NCBI GenBank assembly: GCA_022600345.1
Contig: JAHZKP010000047.1
Coordinates: forward strand, 1-64,000
Length of the DNA: 64,000 bases
Reading direction: 5' to 3'
From: Alphaproteobacteria bacterium
Lineage (GTDB): Bacteria > Pseudomonadota > Alphaproteobacteria > Rhizobiales > Hyphomicrobiaceae
Notes under the pieces: generated by a model
What the model was told of the DNA's origin: nothing
What the model saw: the letters and a program-made list of their open reading frames with translations, nothing else
Database searches by the model: none
Made by a program: the position numbers and the translations under genes
In this document: positions 28,377-38,971 of the stretch, piece after piece
Layout: each line of letters opens with the position of its first letter
Position numbering within the stretch: position 1 is the first letter of the stretch

Positions 28377-29630
28377 ATGCTCAGCGCGAGAACTTCGATG
28401 TCGTTGTTTGCAAATTATCCGCTGACCGCTTTGGTCCGGCTGCTGGTGATCGGCGTGACGTGTCTGGTTTGTATGGTGGCTGTGGCGGTTGCCGGGCCAT
28501 TCCAGACAAAAGCCAAACAAGCGATCCTGATCGACTACGATACAGGCGCCATACTTTTCCAGAAAAAGGCCGATGATCTGGTCTCGCCGGCAAGCATGAG
28601 CAAGCTGGCAACACTGGGCGTGATCTTTGAGCGCCTGAAAAAGGGCATCCTGACGATGGAGGATACCTTCCTTGTCAGCGAACATGCATGGCGCACAGGC
28701 GGTGCCCCCTCGGGGACATCAGCAATGTTTGCTCCACTGGGCAAGCAGATTTCAATCGAGGACCTGGTGCAGGGCATTGCTATCCAGTCGGGCAATGACG
28801 GCGCCATTGTCGTTGCCGAGGGGATTGCGGGCAACGAGGGCGCATTTGCCAAGATTATGACCGACTATGTGCGCGGCATCGGGCTTGAAAAGTCGACCTT
28901 TGGGAACCCAACCGGTTTGCCGCATCCTGATCAACGCATGACGGCGCGTGAGATCGCGCTCTTGGCAAAACATCTGATCAAGGAATATCCCGAGTACTAT
29001 AAATATTTCGGGATGCGGAAGTTTCCCTTCCAGCCGAAGGGTAGGCGCCGTCCCTATGCGTTCTTCAATCGCAATCCCTTGCTGGCGGCGGGAATTGGGG
29101 CGGACGGTCTGAAGACGGGACATTTGAAGGAGAGCGGTTACGGTTTGGTTGCTTCGGCCGTGCAGAACGATCAAAGGCTGATCGTTGTCGTACATGGTCT
29201 GGACAACAAGCGGGTCAGAAAGAATGAAGCGGTCAAGCTGCTCAATTGGGGTTTCAGGAATTTCACCAACTACGATCTTTATGAACCCGATGAGATCGTC
29301 GGGGCTGCGCGAGTCTGGGGTGGCGATAAATTCTATGTGCAACTGAAGGGTGACGGGGCGATCAAGGCGCTTTTGCCGAAAGAGCCAGCGAAGCAGCGGC
29401 TGACCGCGGAGATCGTCTATAACGGGCCGCTGAAGCCGCCGATCCGAAAGGGTGACAGGGTTGCCATGCTGCGCGTGACGAGCACGTCGAAGGCAGTCAA
29501 CAATGTTCCTCTTTATGCCGCAGAAGACGTTGAGGAAGGCTCGATTGTGCGCCAGGGGTTTGACTCACTGGCGGTGATGGCATGGCGCTGGGTGGCCGAT
29601 CAGGCGTCCGACCTGCTTGAGAAGATTTGA
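28377..29630 (+). CDS. D-alanyl-D-alanine carboxypeptidase (penicillin-binding protein, DacA/DacF family)
   Basis: SxxK 'SPASMSKLATLGVIF', SxN 'IQSGNDGAIVVAE', KTG 'DGLKTGHLKESGYGLV'. Confidence 0.95.
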   Translation: MLSARTSMSLFANYPLTALVRLLVIGVTCLVCMVAVAVAGPFQTKAKQAILIDYDTGAILFQKKADDLVSPASMSKLATLGVIFERLKKGILTMEDTFLVSEHAWRTGGAPSGTSAMFAPLGKQISIEDLVQGIAIQSGNDGAIVVAEGIAGNEGAFAKIMTDYVRGIGLEKSTFGNPTGLPHPDQRMTAREIALLAKHLIKEYPEYYKYFGMRKFPFQPKGRRRPYAFFNRNPLLAAGIGADGLKTGHLKESGYGLVASAVQNDQRLIVVVHGLDNKRVRKNEAVKLLNWGFRNFTNYDLYEPDEIVGAARVWGGDKFYVQLKGDGAIKALLPKEPAKQRLTAEIVYNGPLKPPIRKGDRVAMLRVTSTSKAVNNVPLYAAEDVEEGSIVRQGFDSLAVMAWRWVADQASDLLEKI

Positions 29631-29725
29631 TGCCGGGCTGTATGGGCGGACAGGGATCGGGGCCCTTAAATCCATGAACCGGAGCGGGAGTATCAAGCAT
29701 TGGGTCGGCTGAGAAAAACGCCATC

Positions 29726-30352
29726 ATGACGCCGGGTAAGCTCATCACACTGGAAGGCGGCGAGGGTTCGGGAAAATCGACCCAGGCCGAGCATCTGGCG
29801 GCGCATCTGCGCACCCATGGAATCGAGGCCGTGCTGACCCGGGAACCGGGTGGGGTGGCGTTGGCAGAGACACTTCGCGAGATCATCCTGGAGAAAAAGC
29901 CAGCGTCGCCGGAGACCGAATTCCTGCTCTTCGCCGCTGCGCGCTGTGAACACATTGCCGAACTCATCAAGCCGGCCCTCGAAGCCGGGCAATGGATTAT
30001 TTGCGACCGATATATAGATTCAACGAGGGTCTATCAGGGGCGATTGGCGGGCATCGATCCAACTCTTATCGCGGCAATCGAGCGACATACGGTCGTGCCG
30101 TTCCTGCCAGATTTGACGCTGATGCTGGATGTTCCCCCGGCGATCGGTCTTGAACGGGCGCGGGTTCGCGGCGAATTGACCCGATACGATGCGGCGGGTC
30201 TGGAGGCACATGAGACGGTGCGCCAAGGCTTTTTGGAAATCGCTGCCAGCGAGCCCGACAGGTGCGTGGTGATCGATGGATTGGAAGCCGCAGAAGAAAT
30301 AGCCGGCCAGATTGCCGCTGTCGTCGACCGTCGCTTCGGACTTGGGTTGTAG
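29726..30352 (+). CDS. tmk: Thymidylate kinase
   Basis: 'ITLEGGEGSGKSTQAEHLAAHL', 'LTREPGG', 'CDRYIDSTRVYQG'. Confidence 0.96.
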   Translation: MTPGKLITLEGGEGSGKSTQAEHLAAHLRTHGIEAVLTREPGGVALAETLREIILEKKPASPETEFLLFAAARCEHIAELIKPALEAGQWIICDRYIDSTRVYQGRLAGIDPTLIAAIERHTVVPFLPDLTLMLDVPPAIGLERARVRGELTRYDAAGLEAHETVRQGFLEIAASEPDRCVVIDGLEAAEEIAGQIAAVVDRRFGLGL

Positions 30353-30355
30353 TCG

Positions 30356-31477
30356 ATGGCGCGTGCAACAAAGGTCGGTGAAATCGTTGAGTTGCCGCAA
30401 TCCGACCGGCTGGATGGTTTTCCTCATCCCCGCGAAACCGATCAACTGTTCGGCCATCAATCAGGTGAGCAGGAGTTAGTCCGGGCTCTAGCTGGTGGGC
30501 AGGTGCACCACGGTTGGCTGTTTTCCGGCCCGGCAGGAATCGGCAAGGCGACCTTGGCCTATCGGTTTGCCAAATGCCTGTTGGCTCACGCAGACGAACG
30601 GCAATTGGATACGGGTTCGCTGAGCGTTGGCGGTGACACGCAGGCGGCCCGGCAGGTGGTGTCGTTGTCCCACCCCGGATTGCTGGTCCTGCGGCGGCCG
30701 TTCGATGTCAAGGCGAAGCGGTTTTCAGCTTCGATTCCGGTCGATGAGGTCAGGCGCTTGAAGTCGTTTCTATCGCATCGGGCCTCCGATGGTCAGTGGC
30801 GGGCGGTGATTGTCGATACCGCTGATGATCTCAACGTCAATGCTGCCAATGCCCTGCTGAAGTCTCTAGAGGAACCGCCCGCGCGGACGGTCTTTGTTTT
30901 GATTTCTTCGGAGCCGGGGCGGCTGTTGAACACCATCCGGTCGCGCTGCCGCAGCCTGGTGCTGCCAGCGCTTGATCGCGACGCGCTTCGGCAGGCTGCC
31001 CGGCAGGCGTTTGCTGCGGGTGAGGGCAAGGCGCCAAGTTCGAAGGACTGGGACCAACTCGTCGATTTGTCACACGGCAGCGTGCGGCGCCTGATTGCAA
31101 TGCACTTCGAGGGCGGGCTGGAAATTTACGCCAGGATCGGCGAGATCTTTGACAGCCTCGCCAAGCCCAAGTGGGGTCAGGTTCACCAGTTGGCCGAAAA
31201 GCTGGGGCCGGTGGCGGCACTAGAGAAATACAAGCTCTATCACGAGTTGTTTTTCGACCATATGGCCCGGCTGATCAAGGTTGCTGCGTCCGGGGAGGGA
31301 AGCGAAAGTGAAGTGGCCATGGCCGGGCAGATCGTTCGTCAGGACCAGCTTGCGTCGTGGGCGGCGTTATGGGAAACACTGGTGCGTGAAGAGGCCGAAA
31401 CGCGCGCGCTTAATCTCGACCGCAAGGCCTTTATTCTTAGCACCGTTCAAAGGCTCGAAGCGGCTGCCCGGCAATAA
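30356..31477 (+). CDS. holB: DNA polymerase III subunit delta'
   Basis: 'HHGWLFSGPAGIGKATLAYRFAKCLL', 'NALLKSLEEPPARTVFVLISSEPGRLLNTIRSRCRSLVL'. Confidence 0.94.
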   Translation: MARATKVGEIVELPQSDRLDGFPHPRETDQLFGHQSGEQELVRALAGGQVHHGWLFSGPAGIGKATLAYRFAKCLLAHADERQLDTGSLSVGGDTQAARQVVSLSHPGLLVLRRPFDVKAKRFSASIPVDEVRRLKSFLSHRASDGQWRAVIVDTADDLNVNAANALLKSLEEPPARTVFVLISSEPGRLLNTIRSRCRSLVLPALDRDALRQAARQAFAAGEGKAPSSKDWDQLVDLSHGSVRRLIAMHFEGGLEIYARIGEIFDSLAKPKWGQVHQLAEKLGPVAALEKYKLYHELFFDHMARLIKVAASGEGSESEVAMAGQIVRQDQLASWAALWETLVREEAETRALNLDRKAFILSTVQRLEAAARQ

Positions 31478-31531
31478 TCCCGGGGGGCGTTGAGCAGGAC
31501 TTTGTCACCTACAACCATATTGGCTACCGGC

Positions 31532-33139
31532 ATGCCGCAAAAGCGTCCGTTCTACATCACCACCGCTATTTCGTATCCCAATGGCGTTCCACACATCGGG
31601 CATGCCTATGAGGCGATTGCAACTGACGCCCTCGCGCGTTTCGAGCGGCTGGATGGGCGGGATGTTTATTTCCTGACCGGTACGGATGAGCACGGCATCA
31701 AGATGCTGCAAACGGCGCGCAAGGAAGGCCTGAGTGCGCGTGAGCTTGCCGACCGCAATACACCGCGGTTTGAAGCGATGGTGGCAGCGTTGGAGTGTTC
31801 CAACGATGATTTCATCCGGACCAGCCAGGAGCGCCACCACAAGGCAAGCCAGGCGATCTGGCAGAAGATGCAGGATCGCGGAGATATTTATCTGAGCAAA
31901 TATGCCGGGTGGTACTCGGTTCGCGATGAGGCGTTCTACGATGAAAAAGAGCTGACCGTTTCAGAAGACGGGACAAAGCTGTCGCCGCAGAACACTCCTG
32001 TCGAGTGGGTGGAAGAGGAGACGTTATTCTTCAGGTTGTCGGCTTATCAGGACAAGCTTCTGGCGCACTTTGAAGCCAACCCCGATTTTATTTTGCCGCC
32101 TGAGCGGCGCAACGAAGTCGTCAGTTTCGTCAAGGGCGGACTGAACGATTTGTCGATTTCGCGGACGACGTTCGATTGGGGCGTGTCGGTTCCGGAAAAC
32201 CCTGAGCATGTCATGTATGTGTGGGTCGATGCACTGACCAACTACCTGACCGGTGTCGGTTATCCCGATGAGGCAAGCGATCTGTTCAAGGCCTATTGGC
32301 CGGCCAGCGTGCACGTCATCGGCAAGGACATCGTGCGCTTCCATGCGGTCTATTGGCCCGCGTTCCTGATGTCGGCTGGGATTGCGTTGCCTGAGCGAGT
32401 GTTTGCGCATGGGTTCTTGTTCAACAACGGCGAGAAGATGTCGAAGTCGGTTGGCAATGTTGTCGACCCGTTCAACCTGATCAATGCGTACGGTGTCGAC
32501 CAGGTTCGCTACTTCTTTTTAAGGGAAGTCGCCTTCGGCCAGGATGGCAGCTATTCGCACGAAGCGATCGTCAACCGGACCAATGCCGATCTGGCCAACG
32601 ATCTGGGAAACCTGGCCCAGCGCTCGTTGTCAATGATTGCCAAGAACTGCGATGGACGGGTGCCGGAGCCGGGTGAGTTTACGGATGCCGACAAGGCGAT
32701 CCTGGCGCAGGCGGACGCGATGTATGACGCCGCTCGCGGTGCGATGGACCGGCAGGCGATCAACAAGTATCTGGATGCGGTATGGGCGGTGGTGGCCGAT
32801 GCCAACCGCTACTTTGCCGGCGAAGAGCCGTGGACGAAGAAGAAGACCGACTTCAAGCGTATGGAGACGATCCTTTACGTGACCGTCGAGGTAGTCCGTC
32901 AGGTGGCTATTCTGGCGCAGCCGGTGATGCCGGGATCAACGGCGAAGTTGCTTGACCTGCTGGGTGTTGGGGAAGGCAATCGCGGCTTCGAGGTGCTAGG
33001 TGCCGCGCATCGGTTGACACCGGGCACGGAGTTGCCGGCACCCTCAGGTGTGTTTCCACGCTATATCGAGCCTGAAGAGGCTGAGCGGCGGGCCAAACAG
33101 TCCGCAGGCGGTGGCAAAGGCAAAAAGGGCAAAGGCTGA
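31532..33139 (+). CDS. metG: Methionyl-tRNA synthetase (ORF opens at 31490)
   Basis: HIGH '[25 protein letters not shown]', KMSKS '[17 protein letters not shown]'. Confidence 0.97.
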   Translation: MPQKRPFYITTAISYPNGVPHIGHAYEAIATDALARFERLDGRDVYFLTGTDEHGIKMLQTARKEGLSARELADRNTPRFEAMVAALECSNDDFIRTSQERHHKASQAIWQKMQDRGDIYLSKYAGWYSVRDEAFYDEKELTVSEDGTKLSPQNTPVEWVEEETLFFRLSAYQDKLLAHFEANPDFILPPERRNEVVSFVKGGLNDLSISRTTFDWGVSVPENPEHVMYVWVDALTNYLTGVGYPDEASDLFKAYWPASVHVIGKDIVRFHAVYWPAFLMSAGIALPERVFAHGFLFNNGEKMSKSVGNVVDPFNLINAYGVDQVRYFFLREVAFGQDGSYSHEAIVNRTNADLANDLGNLAQRSLSMIAKNCDGRVPEPGEFTDADKAILAQADAMYDAARGAMDRQAINKYLDAVWAVVADANRYFAGEEPWTKKKTDFKRMETILYVTVEVVRQVAILAQPVMPGSTAKLLDLLGVGEGNRGFEVLGAAHRLTPGTELPAPSGVFPRYIEPEEAERRAKQSAGGGKGKKGKG

Positions 33140-33266
33140 GCTGGATCAACGGTGACGCAGACAATGGCGTTAAGTCCGGGTTGGCGGCTCTTGCGGCTGG
33201 GTCGCCAGGGGGCTATCACCCGGGCGCACCATTCAAACCGCAGCAATCAATCTTTGGGGATGCCGC

Positions 33267-34088
33267 ATGCTAGTCGATCATCATTGCCATCTGGATTTCC
33301 CTCAGTTTGCCGAGGATGTCGATGGCGTCGTGGCGCGCGCTCGCGCGGCCGGGGTCGGCACGATGGTGACGATTTCAACGCATATCCGCCGTTTCGAGAC
33401 CTACAAGGCGATTGCCGAGGCGCACGAAGATATCTTCTTTTCGGTGGGCACCCATCCGCATAATGCCCATGAGGAACTCGACATACCGGTCGATGAAATC
33501 GTGCGGCTGTCGCAGCATCCCAAATGCGTAGCGGTTGGTGAAGCTGGTCTCGACTACCATTACCAGAATTCACCGCGCGAAGCCCAAGCCGAAGGGTTCC
33601 GCAACCATATTGCCGCTGCGCGTGAAACCGGATTGCCGTTGGAAATTCACGCGCGCGATGCTGACGAAGATACGGCCCTGATACTGGAAGATGAGCATGC
33701 CAAGGGGGCGTTTCCTGCGGTGCTGCACTGTTTTACCGCCGGGCGCGACCTGGCGATGCGGGCGATTGATCTAGGGCTTTACGTTTCGTTTTCGGGCGTA
33801 GTGACGTTCAAGACGGCGCAATCGCTGCGTGATATCGCAGCCGAGCTGCCACTCGATCGAATATTGGTGGAGACCGATGCGCCATACCTTGCGCCCGTGC
33901 CGTTTCGTGGCAAGACCAATGAGCCAAGCTATGTGGCGCATACAGCCAAGGTGGTGGCGGAAGCGCGCGGCATTACGCTTGGTGAATTGGCGGATGCGAC
34001 AACCGAAAACTTCTTTCGGGCCTACACCAAGGCCAAGCGCCCGCGAATTGCCCCTGAACTTGCGGTTTCTAGCGCCGGGGCCGCATGA
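33267..34088 (+). CDS. TatD-family metal-dependent hydrolase
   Basis: 'LVDHHCHLDFPQFAED', 'VAVGEAGLDYHYQNSPREAQAEGFRNHIAAARETGLPLEIHARDAD', 'LVETDAPYLAPVPFRGKTNEPSYV'. Confidence 0.95.
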   Translation: MLVDHHCHLDFPQFAEDVDGVVARARAAGVGTMVTISTHIRRFETYKAIAEAHEDIFFSVGTHPHNAHEELDIPVDEIVRLSQHPKCVAVGEAGLDYHYQNSPREAQAEGFRNHIAAARETGLPLEIHARDADEDTALILEDEHAKGAFPAVLHCFTAGRDLAMRAIDLGLYVSFSGVVTFKTAQSLRDIAAELPLDRILVETDAPYLAPVPFRGKTNEPSYVAHTAKVVAEARGITLGELADATTENFFRAYTKAKRPRIAPELAVSSAGAA

Positions 34089-34894
34089 GTTATCGACTGA
34101 CGATTTTGGGGTGCGGGCCCTCAGGCGGTGTGCCCCGGCTTGGGCCTGATTGGGGCCGGTGCGATCCGGACAACCCGAAGAACCGGCGCCGCCGGTGTTC
34201 CGTTCTGGTCGATCGTTTTGCCGATAGTGGACGCACCAGCGTCCTGATCGATACGCCGCCTGATATTCGCGAACAGATGTTGGATGCGCGGATCACGCAT
34301 CTGGATGGCGTGTTGTTTACTCACGACCATGCCGATCATACCCATGGGATCGATGACCTGCGGGCGGTTTGCTATTCCATGAAGCGGCGGGTCGACGTCT
34401 ATTTCGATCAGCCGACGCGAGACAGTCTGATTTCACGGTTTGCATATTGCTTTTTGCGTGGTCAGAACTCCGGCTATCAACCGATTTTGAGGCCGCACGA
34501 TATCGAGGCGGGCAAAGGTTTTCGTATCGAAGGTGAAGGGGGGATCGTGGAAGGTCTGGCGATCCCGCAGGTTCACGGCGATATCCCCTCGCTTGGATTT
34601 CGCTTTGGCAAGCTTGGTTATTCGCCCGATATTTCGTCGTTTCCCGATGGCTCGCCGGAGTTGATGGAGGGGCTTGATGTGTGGATTGTCGATTCACTAC
34701 GCACGACGCCGCATGCCAGTCACTTCCATGTCGAACAGGCGTTGGAGTGGATTGCGCGGTTGAAGCCCAAGCGGGCGATCCTGACGCATATGACGACGGA
34801 TCTGGACTACGACACGTTGCGGCGCGAACTGCCCAAGGGTGTGGAGCCTGCCTTTGATGGAATGCAGATCGATTTCAACGGGTCGTTTGCCTAA
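34085..34894 (+). CDS. MBL-fold metallohydrolase (PhnP-like)
   Basis: 'LGCGPSGGVPRLG', 'VLFTHDHADHTHGIDDLRAV', 'AILTHMTTDLDYD'; 4-bp overlap with tatD-like gene. Confidence 0.9.
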   Translation: MSYRLTILGCGPSGGVPRLGPDWGRCDPDNPKNRRRRCSVLVDRFADSGRTSVLIDTPPDIREQMLDARITHLDGVLFTHDHADHTHGIDDLRAVCYSMKRRVDVYFDQPTRDSLISRFAYCFLRGQNSGYQPILRPHDIEAGKGFRIEGEGGIVEGLAIPQVHGDIPSLGFRFGKLGYSPDISSFPDGSPELMEGLDVWIVDSLRTTPHASHFHVEQALEWIARLKPKRAILTHMTTDLDYDTLRRELPKGVEPAFDGMQIDFNGSFA

Positions 34895-35450
34895 CGTCAT
34901 GTTGGGACTTTGATACCAACATTTCCTAAAATCATGTTGGGCGGTACGCAGCCCCTCCCCCTGTTTTCAGGGGGGAGGACTCCGCGCCATCGTTTAGACC
35001 CGCCTTTAACAGGTGACGTTTGCTCGATCGAATGCTGAGGGGCTAAGCGATCTTGGCGCGGATAGGAGGGGGTATCAGACGCAACCGCAAGCCAAGCAAC
35101 TGACACCCCCGCCTGGGAATGCCACGATCACTTGGTCCCTGGCGTTTCATGTGAGGCGCTGCTGTCGATTGGAAGCCGGGTCCAAGTAATGGCATTCCGT
35201 CCGCCCCCCTCAAGGGGGCGGAGCCGCAAGGGGCACTCTCGCCAACATTCGGCAGGCCGTTGTTGGGCCGTCTCGCCAACACATCCTCTGCTCGACACTT
35301 CGCAGGCTCGTGTCAGATGCAAGCCGATGTTGGGTTGCCATGGCGACGCTATGCTCCGCCTGGACCGCTGCCCGTACCCGTGTCCATCAAAAATGAACAC
35401 GGGCTAGGTGGGACAGACGTCGCAAGGAATTGCTGCGGGAGGCCGGGGAA
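34895..35450. other. Non-coding, inverted-repeat-rich intergenic region (repeat-element-like)
   Basis: Hairpins at 34953-34978, 35201-35221 and 35377-35403; duplicated 'tctcgccaaca'; only small implausible ORFs. Confidence 0.5.
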
Positions 35451-36197
35451 TTATATTCCGGCCCGCTCCTTGAGCCAGGTTCTTCCATCGAAGGTCTCGC
35501 CGTTGGCTTCAAGGCCGGGCAGGCACAATTCGACAAACAGCGGGGCGATGTCGGAGGGTTGGGGCAGGGTGTCTGGATCTTCGCCGGGGAACGCCTTTAG
35601 CCGCATGGCGGTGGCAATCGGGCCGGGATTGATAATGTTGGCCTTGATGGGGGAGTTGGCGTTCTCGGCGGCATAGGTTCTGGCGAGTGCTTCCGTGCCA
35701 GCCTTGGAGACGGCATATGGCCCCCAGTACGCTTTGGTGCCGGAGGCCGCACCAGAGCTGACGAAGACCGCGCGGCCTGCATCCGAGCGTTTCAACAAAG
35801 GATCGAGGGTCCGGATCAAGCGCCAAGTGGCCGTGAGGTTGATCTCGATGGTGTCGGTCCAGTTTTGCTCGGTGACGTGGCCGAGGGGCGTCAAGGTTCC
35901 AAGTATCCCGGCATTCGCAACGAGAATGTCGAGGCGGCCGAAGCGTTCGAAAAGCGTTGGGCCCAGCGCGTCGACGCGGTCGGACTGCTTAAGGTTGAGC
36001 GGGATGATCGTGGCGGTGGAGCCGGCTGCGCGCACGGCGTCATCGGTTTCTTCCAGGGCTCCTGCGACGCGACCCTGGAGGATGAGTTGGGCGCCGGCCT
36101 TTGCCAGTGCGACCGCGACGGCTCTGCCGATGCCTCTGCTGGAACCGGTGACGAGGGCGATTTTGCCTTCTAGCGGGCGGTGTGTTGGGTCGCTCAA
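35451..36197 (-). CDS. SDR-family oxidoreductase
   Basis: 'IALVTGSSRGIGRAVAVALAKAGAQ', 'ILVANAGILG', 'YAVSKAGTEALARTYAAEN'. Confidence 0.93.
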   Translation of the reverse strand: MSDPTHRPLEGKIALVTGSSRGIGRAVAVALAKAGAQLILQGRVAGALEETDDAVRAAGSTATIIPLNLKQSDRVDALGPTLFERFGRLDILVANAGILGTLTPLGHVTEQNWTDTIEINLTATWRLIRTLDPLLKRSDAGRAVFVSSGAASGTKAYWGPYAVSKAGTEALARTYAAENANSPIKANIINPGPIATAMRLKAFPGEDPDTLPQPSDIAPLFVELCLPGLEANGETFDGRTWLKERAGI

Positions 36198-36325
36198 TTC
36201 GTGCGCTCTGATTGGGTGGAGGGTGACGGGGAGCCTGCCGACTGGAGGCGGGCTGGTTTGGCGTTGCTGCAGGGGACTGTCGAAGTCCCCCGCAGCGCGA
36301 TGTTTATAGGGCGTGCGGGCCGGGC

Positions 36326-37387
36326 TTAATTAGCCGAGTCGGCAGGTGCGTTATGGCCCGGTCCCACAGCTTTGCGCGCGGCTTCGCGGGCTTTTTCAAA
36401 GACCGATTGGCTTTTGGCGCGGGCCTTTTCGGAAATGTCGACGAACTTTTCAGCGCCGGTGGCGGTGAGCTCTCTGGTGCGTTTGAGGACGCGTGCAAAA
36501 AGACTGGCCGTGGGCAACAAGTCTTCGCCGCGCAGGCCTCTGAGCGTGGAAGAGACTTTGGCATGCGTGGCACGGGCTGCGTCATCCTTGATGGCGTCAT
36601 TGGGACCGGTGAAGACCACCAGGGGCGTGCAGGCCGTCACAACCCTTGTGCCGCTCGATAGCCAGTTGGCATTTGCGACCTGGGTCTCCTGGGCGAAATA
36701 GACAGGCACGCCGTCGACGCGCTGTTCAAGGATGGTGCGGTCGATAACCGGGATGATGTGGCCGCCCTTCTTGGAGGCCAGTTTGAAGCGTGCGTTGTCT
36801 GGATCTGGGAATTGGACGAAAAGCGCGACGGTCTTGTCGCTGCTGAGTGCGATTTTTATGGCCTCGTCGGTATCGGCGGCGTGGATGATATCGCTGGCGC
36901 GGCCGACACCATAGGGGTCGATCTTCTGGAGGTATCTGAAGGTTGCAGCGCTGCCGGATTTTTCCGGTGGCAGGACAATTCGAAGTTCATCGGAGCGGAC
37001 GGCGACGTCGCCGTAGTTCTCGAGGCTCTTGTCCTTGGTGACTGCAAAAATGCATTCGCGGACGTCGTCCATGCGCAGGCGGCTGAAGCTTGAAGGGCCG
37101 CCAAACTGACCTGCCTTCAACGCAAGGACGTCGAGTTGGCCGTAACCTAATTGTTCGGGAGCGTCGGCGACGCGCTGCATGTTGTCAGTGGTGCCGTCGC
37201 TGGTCTTGCATTGACCGGTCACGCCGGCCTTTTCCAGTTTTTTGGTGAGTGCGGGGCAGAACTGCCCGTGATATGCGCCACTTTCGCCGCCGGTGTTGAT
37301 CGTGACGTTCTGGGCTGAGGCAGGCATTGTGGCGATCAGCGCCAGGGTGGCGGCGGCTGCACACAGGCTCGTAACATGGAAGCGCAC
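36326..37387 (-). CDS. TAXI (TRAP-associated)-like periplasmic binding protein
   Basis: Signal peptide 'LCAAAATLALIATMPASAQ'; 'INTGGESGAYHGQFCPALTKKLEKAGV...'; no membrane permease gene adjacent. Confidence 0.6.
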   Translation of the reverse strand: MRFHVTSLCAAAATLALIATMPASAQNVTINTGGESGAYHGQFCPALTKKLEKAGVTGQCKTSDGTTDNMQRVADAPEQLGYGQLDVLALKAGQFGGPSSFSRLRMDDVRECIFAVTKDKSLENYGDVAVRSDELRIVLPPEKSGSAATFRYLQKIDPYGVGRASDIIHAADTDEAIKIALSSDKTVALFVQFPDPDNARFKLASKKGGHIIPVIDRTILEQRVDGVPVYFAQETQVANANWLSSGTRVVTACTPLVVFTGPNDAIKDDAARATHAKVSSTLRGLRGEDLLPTASLFARVLKRTRELTATGAEKFVDISEKARAKSQSVFEKAREAARKAVGPGHNAPADSAN

Positions 37388-37498
37388 TCAACAGTCTCCT
37401 GGGTCGGTGTGTGGGGCGGACTTGGGATTGTTGGCTTATCCCAAGCGACCTTTAGAAACGAACATCGCGCGCCTTGATGTTGCGGCGCGCGAGGTACG

Positions 37499-38971
37499 CT
37501 AACATCCTGTTCCGATTGTGCCAAATTCTTCCAGGTCGGGGAGTGCGGTGGGGTATTCGCCGGTAAAGCAATGGTCGGCCAATTGGGGGGCTGCCGGGTT
37601 GCGCCCGCCCTCGATGCCGATTGAACGGTAGATTGCATCGACGCTGAGGAATGCGAGGCTGTCGGCGCCCATGCCGGCGCACATTTGATCGAGGCTCTTG
37701 GTGGCCGCCAGGAGGGCTGCTTTTTCGGGCGTGTCGATGCCGTAGTAGTCGGAATGCATGATCGGCGGGCAGGCGATACGCATGTGGACTTCAATGGCGC
37801 CGGCTTCGCGCACCAGTTGGACGATTTTCTGGGAGGTGGTGCCGCGCACGACGCTGTCGTCGATAAGGACGATGCGCTTGCCGCGGAGGACGCCGGCATT
37901 GGCTGCGTGTTTGCGTCTGACGCCCAACTCGCGGACGCGCTGTTCGGGTTGAATGAAGGTGCGGCCGATATAGTGATTGCGGATAATGCCGAAGCCGAAT
38001 GGCAGGCCGGCGCGTTCGGCAAATCCAAGGGCGGCGGGCACGCCTGAATCAGGGATTGGGACGACGACGTCCACGTCGGCCGGGCTCTCGTCGGCCAATT
38101 GGCGGCCCATTTCTTCACGGACTTCGTAGACCGAACGGCCGCCAACGATAGAATCGGGACGCGCGAAGTAGATGTATTCGAACACGCAGGGGCGAGCCGG
38201 CTGGGTTTCAAATGGTTTGATCGATTGCAGGCCGTCCTTGCTGATGACGACGATTTCGCCGTTCTCGACTTCGCGGACGAAGTCAGCGCCGATCATGTGA
38301 AGGGCGCAGGTTTCGGATGCCAGGACGTAGGAGCCTTCAAGCTGGCCCAAGACCAGGGGCCGTATGCCGACGGGGTCTCTGGCGCCGATCAACATGTCGT
38401 TTGTCAGGGCAACAAGGGCGTAGGCGCCTTCGATCTGATGCAGGGCGTCGATAAAGCGGTTGATGACGCCGGATTCGCGCGATTGCGAGACGAGGTGAAG
38501 GATGACTTCAGTGTCGGAGGTGGACTGGAAGATCGCGCCGTGTTCGACAAGGCGGTTTTTCAGCAACCGTGTGTTGGTCAGGTTGCCGTTGTGGGCGATG
38601 GCGAAGTTTCCGATGGAGAGTTCGGCAAACAGGGGTTGGACATTTCTGAGAATGGTGCCGCCGGTGGTCGAATAGCGGTTGTGGCCGATGGCGGTATGGC
38701 CCTTGAGGCGTTTGAGGACCTTGGGCTTGTTGAAGTTTTCGCCGACCAGGCCGACATGGCGTTCGAGACTGCAGTTGCGTCCGTCGGTAATGGCGATGCC
38801 GCAGGCTTCTTCGCCACGGTGTTGCAGGGCGTGGAGGCCGACGGCTGTGAGGGAGGCTGCTTCGTTGTGTTTGAAGATGCCGAAAACGCCGCATTCTTCA
38901 TGCAGGGTATCGGCATCATCCAGGCAGCGGGCAGGACGATAAGGGTGGCTGGCGAAACCTTGAATGGTCAT
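37499..38971 (-). CDS. purF: Amidophosphoribosyltransferase
   Basis: 'HEECGVFGIFKHNEAASLTAVGLHALQHRGEEACGI', PRPP motif 'VLIDDSVVRGTTSQKIVQLVR'. Confidence 0.97.
   Translation of the reverse strand: MTIQGFASHPYRPARCLDDADTLHEECGVFGIFKHNEAASLTAVGLHALQHRGEEACGIAITDGRNCSLERHVGLVGENFNKPKVLKRLKGHTAIGHNRYSTTGGTILRNVQPLFAELSIGNFAIAHNGNLTNTRLLKNRLVEHGAIFQSTSDTEVILHLVSQSRESGVINRFIDALHQIEGAYALVALTNDMLIGARDPVGIRPLVLGQLEGSYVLASETCALHMIGADFVREVENGEIVVISKDGLQSIKPFETQPARPCVFEYIYFARPDSIVGGRSVYEVREEMGRQLADESPADVDVVVPIPDSGVPAALGFAERAGLPFGFGIIRNHYIGRTFIQPEQRVRELGVRRKHAANAGVLRGKRIVLIDDSVVRGTTSQKIVQLVREAGAIEVHMRIACPPIMHSDYYGIDTPEKAALLAATKSLDQMCAGMGADSLAFLSVDAIYRSIGIEGGRNPAAPQLADHCFTGEYPTALPDLEEFGTIGTGC

Noticed and set aside
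35128-35407. Opposing ~90-aa ORFs (MFIFDGHGYGQ... and MVPGVSCEALL...)
   Set aside because: Located in palindrome-rich intergenic DNA; composition (PLRLRPLEGGGRNA) looks like translated repeat, not protein.
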